Assembly: GCA_010094045.1 (NCBI GenBank)
Contig: ML986879.1
Span: 1-37,915 of the forward strand
DNA from: Lojkania enalia
Taxonomy: Eukaryota > Ascomycota > Dothideomycetes > Pleosporales
Direction of reading: 5' to 3'
Length of the DNA: 37,915 bases
Numbering within the stretch: the first letter of the stretch is position 1; each line of letters begins with the position of its first letter. The position numbers were made by a program, and so were the translations under genes. Below are positions 21,780-34,300 of the stretch, piece after piece. The notes under the pieces were generated by a model. The model saw nothing but the letters and a program-made list of their open reading frames with translations. It had not been told where the DNA came from and searched no databases.

Positions 21780-22288
21780 TATTATACTTTCTTATATTCT
21801 ATTATACTATATAGTATAGTACCCTATTCTTCTATATTTATAGCATTATTTTTACACGTCCGCGAGTTATATCTACCCTTACTATACTACCTATAACGCT
21901 TTTAAGTTAGCTAGCCTCTATTAACACGCGCTTTCTTTCTACTCTTCTTTCTATTAGTACGAGTGCTAAACTCTTTTAGAGTAGTTAATTAAGCGTCTTC
22001 TTTAATTATTAGGTTGCCTTTCTTTTATATATACTTTCTTTTATGCGATTAATATTGTATAGTAGCCTTATTAGCTGCTTAAAGCTTAGTAACCTAAGTA
22101 TATAATAGTATGTTTTTATATATTATATATATAATACCCTTTATAAACTATTTAAACGCCTCTACTATTAAAGTAGATAAACTATCTAGGTGCTTTTAAA
22201 CTCTTAATTAAACGTACGTAGATTAAAACCTAAATTTAATAGGATTATTTAGTATTTTTAACTCTTAAGGAGTATTTTTAACTATAAA
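21780..22288 (-). pseudogene. C-terminal part of the Fot1/pogo transposase, RIP-degraded
   Basis: Minus-strand frames continue the transposase from the other side of the gypsy insertion. Recognisable text includes ATIQYQSHK-like basic stretches, RTNRKKSRKKARVNRG, and a terminal zinc-knuckle-like segment reading KRYR, YSKGRYNSRTCKNN, in which conserved CxxC cysteines have become Tyr or Ser. Stops are at former Gln codons. The insertion site of the outer gypsy element (ATAAA, 22284-22288) lies within this coding region. Confidence 0.6.
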
Positions 22289-22567
22289 TATAATAGTATA
22301 GGTAAGATAATAGGTCTAAATGCGGCACAAATCTACTTAGAGGTATATAGGAGTACGTGGGGGATTAGGGACCTAGAAATTCTATTAACACTTATAGGTC
22401 TTGTACGAAAGGATATAGAAGAACTACTAAACTACTTATAAGGGAGTATACAACTATATACGGAAGGGAAAAGGGGTAGAACCGGGGGTAGGATAAGATA
22501 AGCGAAAAGCTTTAGGATAAGGTTGTATATAAAGCTTTTCGTAGAACGATTTCTTTGTATTATTATA
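22289..22567 (-). repeat. 3' LTR of the outer gypsy element (279 bp)
   Basis: Same length as the partner at 36180-36458. By hand count about 25 of 279 positions differ, every one a C/T or G/A transition, as RIP predicts. On the minus strand it begins TATAATAATAC, where the partner keeps TGTAATAATAT, so the canonical TG has been mutated here. Confidence 0.88.
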
Positions 22568-22582
22568 CTACCCCCCTTCTTA
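22568..22582 (-). other. polypurine tract of the outer gypsy element
   Basis: Minus strand reads AAGAAGGGGGGTAG directly before the 3' LTR, the expected place and composition for the plus-strand primer of reverse transcription. Confidence 0.75.
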
Positions 22583-22599
22583 TAGGCTGATAGTCCCTA

Positions 22600-25302
22600 T
22601 CTATACTAGTTTAGGAGGGAATTGGGGCTGTTATAGATGGGTTCTAGTATAAAGAAATTTCTTTAAGAAGGTATTTACTAGTAAAAGCTAATATATATAG
22701 TTGCTTATAGAGATGCGTTTATTAATATAATATTAAGTAAGGTTTTTGTAATAAGTATAATTAACCTATATATTAGCTGGTAACTACTATTATAATAGTT
22801 TATTAATATTGCAATTTCGTCGCGTATAGTAATAAGCGTTTACTAGCCTTAGTATATTACTAGGTTGCTATTAACTAAGCTTTCTTAACTAAATAATAAC
22901 TTCTACTCTATACGTATTATTATACGCCTCTAGAACCGTTAATTATTAAAATATTACTAACGCCTTATAGAAAAAATTAATTAATATACTACTCTATCTA
23001 CCTTCTAGAACCTTTTTAAAAGCTTTTTAAATTATCTACTTTCGGGCTATACGTGCGCTCGCCTATAGCTAAAAATAAAGTAGAAGAGGTTTAAGAAGAG
23101 TTTAGAGGGAAGAAAGGGGAAGAAGGGTAGAGGAGAAGAGAACTAGAGAGATATCCGACAGCCTACTATTAAACCCTCTAGATTTTATAGAGGAGTAATT
23201 TTGGGCCTATACTTTAGTTTTTTAAAATCTACTACTTAACTCTTATATATTATCGTCTACTAGGTAATCTATATTCTCTATACTATCTTTATATACCTTA
23301 ATCTATTTAGTTAGAGTTTTTAGAGGTCCTAGCTAATTCGGATACTTATTATAAAAAGCTTTTAGCTTGTAAGGCGAACCTATAAAATTTAAAACTTTAT
23401 ACTAGACCGGATTAGGATTATATCCTACCTATTTTATACGGTATTTAAGGGTCTTATAATATAGCTTACTAGCTAGTATTTCCTTAACCTCCTACTCTTC
23501 TACCCCCTTAATAGCGATAGCGGGTAGTTTCGGAGCTTCTTACCCTAGTAGAGAGTTCTAGGGGTTTTTATACAGTAGGTTTAGTACGAAGATATTATAT
23601 ATTCTTAATCTTAGGGGTAGCTATAAATAGTATAAGTTTCTAACCTATTCTAGTACTTTAAAAGGGCCCTTCTATTAATCGGATAGCTTTCGGCTTAGTT
23701 TCTAGACTATAAGGTTCTTAGTATTTAAGTAGACTATATTACTAATCTACTAATTAATTAGTTACTAGTAATAGTTAATAACAGATTATATACAATCCTA
23801 AACTTTCTTAATATTAGCCTTTACGGTTTCCTAGGCTATATATATATAAGTTACTAGAGCTAAAGTATCTTTATAATTTAATTTATCTATTATAGTAATA
23901 GGATTAATAGAATATTTTTAATCCTAACTCTAATAGGGCTTAGATCTATATAGAATCTAATATAGGGATATTCTAATAGTTATATAGGGTAGAGTTACTT
24001 ATACTCGGTTAATTATAGGTAATAGAGAACTCTAGTTATTTTAGTAGAAGGATACACCATTATTCGTTTAATCTTTACGCCTAAGATATAGCAGAATTTA
24101 GACTAGAAACTAGATATAAACTAAGGTTCTTAGTCTAAAATAATAGTTTTAAGCGTATAACTAAAGTAGTATACCTATTAAATAAATAATTCGGCTATTC
24201 CCTGTGCGTTAATTATACGATAGTAGAGAATAGATACCACTTATTTAGACAGGCGATTAATTACTACTATAATCTAATTATATCCGGACTTATCTATAGA
24301 GAAATCTTTAAAGTTAATATATAGGTGCTATATTAGTTAATTTAGTATAGAAAGTAGATAGATAAAACCTAGGGTTTAAGTTTATATTAGATAAGCTTTA
24401 TAGTATAAGATATAATTCCGTATATATTATTTACAAGTAGCTTCTATACCCTTCTAATAGTACTTCTAGGATAGTAACTAATAGATTTTAGTAGCGTTTA
24501 AGTGTGCGGAGGATACTTAGTTATAAGCCTCTTATATAAGTCGCGTGTAAAGGCCTAAATTTAATAGAATATATAAGCGATTATTATAGAGGAGTAGTCT
24601 ATTCTCTATCTAATACTTGTAGGGTAAAAGTATATATTCCTACGCAAAGAAGGCTTAGTTTTCCTATAGTAATACGTTAATTAACTCTAGAAAGTCTAAT
24701 AATATAACCTACTCCTAGCCTTTAATAATATTTAGTATAGCCGCTTAAGTTATTATTTAAGTAATATAGGACTAGGCTAATTTGGTATTAATTTAGGGGT
24801 GAAGTTAATACAGTCTAAATAGGACTCTTAACTAGTTGTTAGTTTAAGCTACTTTTAAGTTTTCTATATCTTATTTATAATAACTAAGGATGTCCGCTCT
24901 AGTATTATTCTTACCTAAAATATACTTAATTTAGAACTAATACTAAACTAATTCTTTAGTCTAATAAACTTAATAAATATTAAGTACTTTTATAGTTATA
25001 AAATATTTAAGTAAGCGATAATTAGTATATACTAGAGTCCTAGTAGCTACTAAAGTAAGTTCTACCCTCTATTATTTAAACGCAATAATAATTGTAAATA
25101 GTTTCTTATTATAAATCTTCTAGTTTAGTTCTGAACCGGATAGAACTTTACTATAGAATACTATAGAGTACTATTTTCCGTTAGGATATTTCTATAATAG
25201 TACTCCTATAATTACTTTATTAGAGGTATTAGTTTCCATTTTTATTTCTAATATAGGGTTAAAGTAGTAGAAAGTAGGTATACTTAATAGGGCTGACTTT
25301 AA
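22600..25302 (-). pseudogene. outer gypsy pol, distal half: RNase H and integrase remnants
   Basis: Minus-strand text just left of the inner element is RNase H: METNTSNKVI near 25205-25240 (TDAS-like motif with Asp changed to Asn), then YPNGK, VFYSKVLSGSELN, and TRTLVYTNYRLLKYF. Further left is integrase: INFKDF with the first acidic residue now Asn (24313-24315), then IIVVINRLSK, and a second acidic residue retained in TIILD (24133-24135), 59 residues later. Former Gln/Trp codons are stops. It continues the RT found at 32774-34300. Confidence 0.75.
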
Positions 25303-25841
25303 TGTTATGAACACAGAACGCTAAGAAGTACTACCTCTATAGCTAGAGCTTAATCTAATATCAGCTACTATAGAAATCGACTTAGACGAAGACCGATAGG
25401 GTAATAACAGGTAGAAGTATATTAGGGACCAGTTATTAAATAGTAAGTAGTAGAACTGCGGGAACTAAGGAGATAATTAATTAGATAATAAAGTATAGTA
25501 TAACCTATACACGTAACTAGGGTAGAAGTATTAGGTATAGTAGGATAGACCTAATAAACCTAACAGACCTAATAAGCTAGACTTAATAGTCTTAGACTTA
25601 ACTATATAAGGAGGAAGATTTTCTTATAAGATTAAGTCCTTTATAGTTATTCTCGTAGATTTATCTTATTACTCTATTAGACTTCTAAATATACTTATTA
25701 TATTCGAAGAACTGGCGAACCTAATATTCTCTCTTTACTAAAGCTACTACTTCTAACTAATCTAATATAAATAAGGCCCCAGCGCGTATACGACTGTAAT
25801 AGTAGTTATTATATATACTAGTAGTATATAGGTTAGTAATA
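25303..25841 (+). repeat. 5' LTR of the inner gypsy element (539 bp)
   Basis: Begins TGTTATGAACACAG and ends TTAGTAATA (TAACA expected before mutation). A TATA box (TATAAATA) lies near 25766-25773. Aligned without gaps to the 3' LTR; all differences noted by eye are transitions. Confidence 0.9.
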
Positions 25842-26269
25842 TAATAACTACCTAATATTAAGAGAATAAGAACTATCTAAAGATATCTACTGCATTAAAA
25901 AGTTAAGTTATAATAATCTAAAGGCTGTAAGCCCTAGAAGAAACTATAGTATAGAAAGTATAGGAATAGGAGACCTATATTATATAGATGTAATATAAGC
26001 TAGCTGCAGCTAGAACCGACTTAGTTAAAGCTAAATAATAAGTATAGGCTAAAATAGCTTTACTAAGAAAGTTCGATAGTAAGAAAGAATATATTAACCC
26101 TTTTCTTATATTAATAGAGCTATACTTTAGGTTTAATAGCACGACCTTCTTCCTGGACGAAAATAAGATTTTAGCTACAATAATAAATATAGAAGAGATA
26201 CTACTAGTATAGGCTAAACTATTTATAGTAGACTGGCTAGAGAATAGAGGCAATATAAAGAAGACTAGA

Positions 26270-26820
26270 AAATCTACTAACGAACTCTTTAAGAGCTGGG
26301 AAGGATTTAAGGATAAGGTCCGGAATATCTTCGGAGAAGTAGACGTAGAATAGAAAGTATAAAAGAAGCTACTAAGGCTAACTTAGACTAAGAAGGTAAT
26401 AGATTATACTATAGAATTCTAGAGACTTAATACTAGACTAGGGTGGGACGATAGCGTATTAGCAGGAATCTTCTACAAAGGTCTTAAGGACAAGGTTAAA
26501 GATAACCTAGCTAGAGAGGAAAGGCTAATAGAACTATTAGAAATAATCGAATTAGCGGTTAGGATTAACAACCGTCAGCACGAGCGAGAGATAGAAAAAA
26601 GATCTTAGCCGTAAATATTCGTGCTAGTAAAGAAAGAAAGAAAGACAGCGTTATAAGATAGTAATCTAATAGTTCTTAGAAAAGTCGAAAAGGATAAGGG
26701 AAAGAACTACTAACGATTAAGAATAAGCAATCTTAAGAAAGAAAGGCTTAAGAAGGGAGCGTGCCTTCTATATAGATAAAAAGGGTACTATACGAAAGAA
26801 TATTTAAATAAGAAGAAGGA
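26270..26820 (+). pseudogene. inner gypsy gag remnant: capsid-like domain and zinc knuckle
   Basis: One frame near 26275-26600 keeps Gag-like text (SWEGFKDKVRNIFGEV, DYTIEF, LAGIFYKGLKDKVKDNLA, EIIELAVRINNRQHERE) with TAG/TAA at former Gln/Arg codons. At 26762-26808 a CCHC knuckle is still visible as C-x2-Y-x4-Y-x4-Y, three of the four ligands having become Tyr through Cys or His to Tyr changes. Confidence 0.7.
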
Positions 26821-27989
26821 AGCCTAAATAATAACTGCGCAGCCTACTAATAGATACTAACTAATATAGTACTAGATATATTATACGAACGATAGATACA
26901 AGACGTACTATTTAGTAAAAGAAGGAAGCAATTATTAGCTACAGCTAAAAAGGGCAGTAATAGTTATTAGACGTACGGAATATCTACTAGGAGTACTAGG
27001 ACTTAATAGTACAACTATCCTAGAAAGAATAAAATAAAAGAAGTGTTAGATCTATAATAAAATATACTAGGTAAAGTTATACCTCTAGAAATACTAGAAC
27101 GTCCCGTTTAAAGAAGTAACGTTCTAAGACAGCTAGGACGTACTAGAAGCTATAGTAAAATTAGCAGGAAAGGTTATAAATAAAGAAATATTTAAGTATG
27201 TATAAGAGATATACTAAAGCTATCTAATAAAGCTAGCGAAAGGTAAGAAAGGGAAATATACGCCGCCCTATAAGAACAGCTATAAAAAAGATTAGGTTAG
27301 CTGTTATTAGAATAACTGCTAGATATATAAGAGTATTAAGATAAAGTTAGGAGTGTAGCCGAAAATAGATACGTAGTTATTACTAAGAATCTTACTATCT
27401 TAAGATAAAATAGAGGATTATATAGAAAACGGGTACTATTAGATTTATAGAAGTCTAATTTACCTTAGAATAGAGTATCTATACTAGTTTAGTAAAATTG
27501 TCGTAGAAGCTGAAGAGCTAAAAAAGATAGTTTTAGAGGTAAGGGAGATGTAAGAGGACGTTAGAGGATAACTTAATATTACGGCTTATAAGACAATAGG
27601 AGTAAGTATACTTAAGAAGGAGAAACGTCCTAAGGATAATATATATTTAGAGGAATATAAAGTACTAAGCTGGAAATAATATATAGTTAAATACTAGTAC
27701 TACTAAGATATATTTAGGGTATTTAAATAGTAAGGATTAAACGAAAACTACTAACTAATCGAATAGTAATAGTATTTCTTAGGATAGAAGTATAAGATAT
27801 ACAGCAAGTAAGTAAAGGCTACTTATGCCTAAAAACTATAGATAAGGTATAGTATAAATAGATATCTACTATATAGAGGAGAAAAGAAGAAGGTAGGATT
27901 CTTCCCACCTTAGTTAAAAAACTAAGCAGCCCCTAAGGCGATAGCTATACTAAGGAACTGGGTAGGAAAGCTGTTAGAAGGGTTACTAG

Positions 27990-30900
27990 TATAGTACCTT
28001 TATATATAGTACTCCGAGTGGAGTTCGACGGGAAGAAGCTTAGAATACTATTTAATAGTAGAGCTTTAAACACGTTTATATCGGCGTAATAGGTTTATAA
28101 GAATAATATAGAGTAGAGGGAAAAAGTAGTACCTTATACAATATACCTAGTAGATAATAAGCTAATAGACTATAGCGGAGGAGTTATACTAATAGAAACT
28201 AAGAAGCGAGCGCTTAATATTGTAGGATATACTAATATAAGGAGTATTAATATTATAAACCTAGGAAAATTTAATATATTACTAGGTATAGACTAGTTAG
28301 CTAAATATAATTCTAGAGTAGATTAGTAGTAAGGGATAGTTTATAGGTTATAGAGTTGATCTAAGACGGAACGGGTAGTAGGATAGTATAAGGTAAGGCG
28401 TCCTTCGGGTCTATAGTTAATATAGAAAGTATTAGCAGCTATAATAGTAAGATATCTTAAGAAGATAAAATAGATGCTAGGTATTATCGTAGTTTAAAAA
28501 GTATATAAAGAACTATAGGACAATAGTATATTCTAAGAAATTTAAAAGGATTACAGCGAATTTACAGGGCTATATAAAGAAGTAGAAAATAGAGGGTTAC
28601 TTAAGTATAAAGAATACGACTATAAAATTATTATTAAAGATAAAAAGAAGCTGAAACCTAGTCTAATATACAACTTAAACCAAGAATAAAGGGAAGAACT
28701 TAGGAAGTACATCTAAAAGAATTTGGTAAGAGGGTATATACAACTAAGCTAGAGTAAAATAGTATTACTAATACTATTTATATCTAAGAAAAACGGTAAA
28801 CTAAGGTTATACGTAGACTATAGACAGTTAAATAATACAACCAAGAAAAACAGATACCTATTACTTAGGATAATAGAACTTATAAGTTGGTTATAAAGAG
28901 CTAAGTAGTTTATAAAGTTTGATATAAGAGAGAGATACTACTAAATTCGGATAAAGAAGGGCTATAAATAGAAAACGGTATTTAAAATAAGAGAAGGTCT
29001 CTTTAAATACCTAGTAATACTATTTAGACTTATAAATATATTAGTAACCTTCCAGACAGTTATAAATAACGTATTAAGGGAATATTTAAATATATTTATA
29101 ATAGTATACTTAGACGATATTCTAGTCTATATAAATAGATCGCTAAGAGAGTATAAAGAATATATTAGAAAAGTACTAGCGAAACTATAGGAGTATAAGT
29201 TACTTATAGTTCTAGAGAAATGCGAGTTTTATAAGACAGGAATAGGATTCTTAGGGTTCCAGATATCTAGAGACGGTATTGAGATAGAATAAGAAAAGGT
29301 TAAAGCGATACTAAAATAGCTAGTACTTACCTTAGTTAAATAAGTCTAATCTTTCCTAGACTTCGCGAATTTCTATAGGAAATTTATAAGCGGGTACTCT
29401 AGAGTAGTAGCACCCTTAATAGAGATTACTAAGAAAGAGAAGAAGTTTAAATAGTAAGAAGCGCAGCAAAAAGCCTTCGAAGAACTAAAAGCTTGCTTTA
29501 CCTTAGTATTAATACTAAGAATACTAGACCTAGAGAAGTAATTCCGAGTAGAAACTAATACTTCGGACAAAGTAATAGGCGCTTACTTAAGTTAGTAAGA
29601 TAAAGATAGAAAGTAGAGGCTACGAGCCTACTTTTTAAGAAAAATGAAACTAGAAGAACTTAACTACGACGTGTATAATAAGAAACTATTAGTAGTAGTC
29701 GAAGTATTAAGGGAATAGCGAGTATACCTAGTAGAAACTAAATACCTATTTAAAGTCTAGATAGACTATAAAAACCTTATATACTTTATAATAATAAAGA
29801 AACTTATAGAAAGATAAATATAATAGGTAGAACGGTTAGCAGACTATAACTTTAGAATAACGTACTAGAAAGGGTTAGAGAATATAGCTACAAATGTACT
29901 AAGTTGTAGAGCTAACTATATAACTAAAGAAAGGTATAAAAAAGATACGATCCTAAAATAGAAATCGGATAGATCTCTTATATATAACTACCTACGAGTC
30001 GCCTAAGTTATAAAACTAACTATACTAGAGTAAACCTAGTAATAGAAGTTAAGAGATATATAGATAGTAGAATAATATCTAATAAGTAGTAATAAAGTAA
30101 GAGTAATTAAAAACGTAACTTAAAAACAACTATATATATATTTATATATATAAAAGCGGATAATAAAAGAATTATATAAATTGCTAGAATAGAAGCACCT
30201 AGGAGTAGTAGAAATAGAGTAAAGGTTAAGGAAGAGCTTTACCTTTACTAATATAAGAAAGAAAGTATAAGATATATTAAACAAGTATTTAGAATACGGA
30301 AAGAATAAAGCTACGAGGTATAAACCTTATAGATTCTTACAACTACTAGAAGTACTTAAAGGACTATAGGAATAGATTACGATCGACTTTATAACTAAGT
30401 TACTAGAGTTAGTAGAACTAGGGTTAGAAAGAAGATATAATACAATTATAAACATAGTAGATTAGTTAACGAAATATATATACTTCAGACTAATATTAGA
30501 AATAATAATAGCACCTAAACTAGTATACGAGTTATTATATATAATATTCGCGGAATATAGAATTCTAAAGTATATTACTTTAGATAGAGATAAGTTGTTT
30601 ATATCTAAATACTAGCAGGGATAGATAGAGAAGATAGAAATCTAATAATAGATGTTAACTAGCTTCTACCTATAGATAGATAATTAAATAGAACGAGTTA
30701 ACTAGAGTCTAGAAACGTATTTAAGAATATATATTAATAAATAACAAAATAATTAGATCGAATTATTACCTATAGTATAAATAGCCTATAATAGAATAAC
30801 CTAGAGTACTATAGAGACTATATCCTTCAAAGCTAACTATAGACGGAAAGCTATTACGTATTAGAAATAGAACGAGAAGAGGCCTCTAGTTCTAATAGTA

Positions 30901-31420
30901 GACTAAAAAGCTAAAGAAATAGAGGAAATCTATAATCAACTTAAGGAAAAAATCTAATTAAGAAACCTTAGGATAGTAGAATAGGCTAATAAGTTAAAGA
31001 TTAAGGGACTAACCTTTAAGAAGGGGGGTAAAGTTTTCTTATTAACAAAAAACTTAAAAACTAAGAGACCTATAAAAAAGTTAGATTATAAGAGAATAGA
31101 ACTATTTCTAATTAAAGAATAGGTCGGACCTGTAAATTTTAAACTAAAGCTACTAAGTAATATAAAAATATACCCGGTATTTTACAAGTTAAAACTAGAA
31201 CCAGCGCCGGATGACGTACTACTATAGAAAAGTATTAATATAGAACTAGAATAGGAATATAAAGTAGAATATATACTAGTAAAAAAGCGATTTAAACGTT
31301 AGTAGAAGTATCTAGTAAAGTAGGAAAGATACTTATAGGAGGAAAGCTTATAGGAACTAGTGTAAAACCTAACCAACTATATTACAAAGCTAAAGGAGTT
31401 TTACTAGAGGGCTAGAACGA
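27990..31420 (+). pseudogene. inner gypsy pol remnant: protease, RT, RNase H, integrase, chromodomain-like tail
   Basis: Protease: LFNSRALNTFIS at 28048-28083 where DSGA is expected (catalytic Asp now Asn), followed by NILLGID. RT: KNGKLRLYVDYRQLN, then the active site YLDDILVY at 29107-29130, with YLDD intact. RNase H: RVETNTSDKVIGAYLS near 29545, first Asp changed to Asn. Integrase: TIDF (Asp at 30385), ITLD (Asp at 30583) and ERVN (Glu at 30691), giving D-x65-D-x35-E. Tail: KYLVK, then EERYL-like and EES motifs and NLTNYITKLKEFY (about 31255-31410), chromodomain-like. Stops interrupt every domain. Confidence 0.88.
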
Positions 31421-32218
31421 TAGGTTGTTAAGTAAAGTCTAGTTAAGAAGTAATAGTAGTAGTAATATAAAAGGAGCCTCTTATATAGAACTCGGAGTGA
31501 TGGTAGAGAGCGCTCCGGACCCGGCGGACCTCCTCTTCTCTTCCTCCAACTTCTCCTGCTCGTCTATCGACTTTACCTCTTATTTCCCAAGATCTAAACT
31601 ATACTCCTCTAGAGAGTAGACGCGTTTCTTAGTATATTCTAGATAAGAAAGAGCCGCCTAACAGCGACGCGCAGATTCCTTAAGATAATAAATCTCCTCT
31701 TTCTTAGCAGCTACAAAATCTTGATAGATAGAGGCAGACTCCTTATAAGCCTTTAATATATTTGCTAGGAAACGGCGAAGGATACCCTTAGTTAGGGAAA
31801 GATCGCAGGACAGACCCTAAGAAAGATATTCTCTATATATAGAAGAAAGAGTAGTATTACTATAATAGTTGCGGTTTATAGACTAACAGTTTAAATAACA
31901 GCGGGATGAATCTATTATAACGCCTAAGGAAAGAATTAAGTAACTAGTATAATAGTTGCGGGCGGAAGTATTTTCACATTAAACCTTTAGTATAGTAGAA
32001 GAAGGAAAAGAAGAAGAATAGGGCTATACTTACAAGCTGAGTAGGACCTACTAGAATATATAAAGTATTAACCCTAGGACGGAAAAATATAGACGCGGCC
32101 TTATAGTATACTTATATTAAGTATATTAGAAGCTGGGATAAGCTGCTTATAATAGTAGGATACTATACCTAGATAGAATAGGTAAAGTAATAGATTAAAG
32201 AGTTTCAGGACAAATCTA

Positions 32219-32234
32219 TAGAAGGGGGAGCGGG
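32219..32234 (+). other. polypurine tract of the inner gypsy element
   Basis: AGAAGGGGGAGCGGG immediately before the 3' LTR at 32235; position and composition match a plus-strand priming site. Confidence 0.75.
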
Positions 32235-32773
32235 TATTATAAATATAGAACGCTAAAAGGTACCGCCTTTATAGTTAGAGCTTAATCTAATATTAGCTAC
32301 TGTAGAAATCGATTCAGACGAAGACTAATAGGGTAATAATAGGTAGAAGTATATTAGGAACTAGTTATTAGATAGTAAGTAGTAGAACTGTAGGAACTGG
32401 GGAGATAATTAGTTAGATAATAAAGTATAGTATAACCTATACACGTAACTAGGGTAGAAGTATTAGATATAGTAGGATAGACCTGATAAACCTAATAGAC
32501 CTAATAAGCTAGGCCTAGCAGTCTTAGACTTAACTATATAAGAAGAAAGATCTTTTTATAAGATTAAGTTCTTTATAGTTATTCTTATAGATTTATCTTA
32601 TTACTCTATTAGACTTTTAAATATACTTATTATATTCGAAGAACCAGCAAACCTAATACTCTCTCTTTATTAAAGCTACTACCTTTAACTAATCTAATAT
32701 AAATAAGGCCCTGGCGCGTGTACAACTGCAATAGCGGTTATTATATATACTAGTAGTATATAGGTTAGTAATA
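32235..32773 (+). repeat. 3' LTR of the inner gypsy element (539 bp)
   Basis: Begins TATTATAAATATAG, the RIP-altered form of the 5' copy's TGTTATGAACACAG. Same length as the 5' LTR. Confidence 0.9.
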
Positions 32774-34300
32774 TTCAATTTCTTAAAGATAATATTACAT
32801 TCTAAAATCTATATAAAAAGGGTTATAGGGCTCTATAGTATAATAATTAGCTTTATAATACGCGAGAATTCTGGTATAAACTATTAGTAGAATCTAGTAA
32901 AACCTAAGAAGGATTTTACACCCGTTATAGTAGTAGGTAGCTACTAGTTGCATAGTACTTCTACCTTCTCTAGATTAACCTTAAGGCCTTTATTTAAGAG
33001 GATATAGCTAAAGTATTTAGTTTAGGTAATATAGAATTCGCTCTTCTTAATATTAACTTATAACCCTACTTAATGTAATCTCTTAAGAACTTTCTTAACG
33101 TAGATAGTATATATTATCTTATCTTTAGAGTAGATAAAGATATCGTCTAGATAAGCGATATAGAAGTTATCTAGATAGTCGATTAGTACATCGTTTATAT
33201 AGTACTAGTAAGTTATTAGGCTATTATATAATCTAAAAGGTAGAACTTTATACTTATAAGTTCCGTATCGAGTCTAAAAGGTAGTATATTTCTTAGAACT
33301 AGAATCTATTCTAATCTTATTAAAGGCTGTACGAATATTAAACTTAGTAAAGATTACTACTTTAGTAGGCCTAGATAAGAGTTTATCTATACGTAGTATC
33401 GGATATATATTCTTATAGGTAAGAATATTAAGTTTATAATAATCTATATAGATATATAGGTTACTATTTAGTTTATAGACGTAAAGGATTAGAGATATAA
33501 AAGAGTTCTAACTCTACTTAATATATCTATACTATAGATTATCTATAATATACTTCTTAGTTGCCTCCAGCTCCTTAACGTTTTACTTATACAACAGGCT
33601 ATAACTATTAGAGAGGGGTTCTATAAGAATAATCTTATAATTATAAGAGTAGTATTCTAATAATTAATAAGCTGTAGTTTTACTAAATATATTCTAATAC
33701 CTATAGTATTTAGATAATAATTAGAGATTTACTAGTATTTCGTTTTTAGCCTCGTCTTCCAGCTCTAAGACTTACTTATCTTTAATCAGCTATTTAATTT
33801 CGTATAGAGACGTAGAGAAAAACTCGTTCTCTTTCCTCTTTATATTAAAGTAGAAAGTATTAGCTAAGATAAGAGTAATAATAGGAGAATAAACTTTCTT
33901 TAGATTAGGTTCGGACTTTATTTTATACAGGTATATAAAAGCTTTAAGCTTATTTAGACTGTAGGCTATAGAAGACTAATATAGTTTTAGTAGTCTTAAT
34001 AGACCTTTAATATAATAGATAGTCGGACTATAGGACTACTAATACTAGTTCTTTTCCTATAGAGCGTCGCGTCGCTGGATATCTAGCTCTACTTCCTTAT
34101 TATATACTAGCTAAGTTAATTATATAAGAAGAGGAGGTGAAGGATTATAAGTAGTAGGATACTTAGAGGGCTATATAATCCGATTCTTATCCGTATCTAG
34201 CTAGAGTTGAAAATAATATAACTATTTAATACTAATAATACAATCCTAAATACCTAGATCTATAATAATAAATAGATAGTTTTAGATAGTTCTCCTATTA
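32774..34300 (-). pseudogene. outer gypsy pol, proximal half: reverse transcriptase
   Basis: Minus strand keeps RT active-site text AYLDDIFIYSKDK at about 33120-33156 (YLDD at 33142-33153), then VKKVLKRL, YILLNKGLKVNLEKVEVL and GVKSFLGFTRFY near 32900, ending at FKKLN where the inner element interrupts. The RNase H sequel resumes at 25302 on the far side of the 7.5-kb insert. Confidence 0.8.

Larger units (their letters stand above)
25303..32773 (+). mobile_element. inner Ty3/gypsy LTR retrotransposon with chromodomain-like tail, plus strand, RIP-dead
   Basis: 7471 bp with two 539-bp LTRs (25303-25841 and 32235-32773). Flanking 5-mers are TTTAA (25298-25302) and TTCAA (32774-32778), a target duplication differing by one C/T change. 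A purine tract precedes the 3' LTR. Gag, protease, RT, RNase H, integrase (D,D35E) and a chromodomain-like C-terminus are present in order, placing it with the chromoviruses. It sits inside the outer element's pol gene between RT and RNase H coding sequence, so it is the youngest insertion of the nest. Confidence 0.93.

Noticed and set aside
25975..26253. Minus-strand 92-codon open frame
   Set aside because: Shadow of the inner gypsy gag region on the opposite strand. RIP turns plus-strand Gln codons into stops and can leave the reverse frame open.
29373..29570. Minus-strand 65-codon open frame
   Set aside because: Antisense to gypsy RNase H sequence; no motif of its own.
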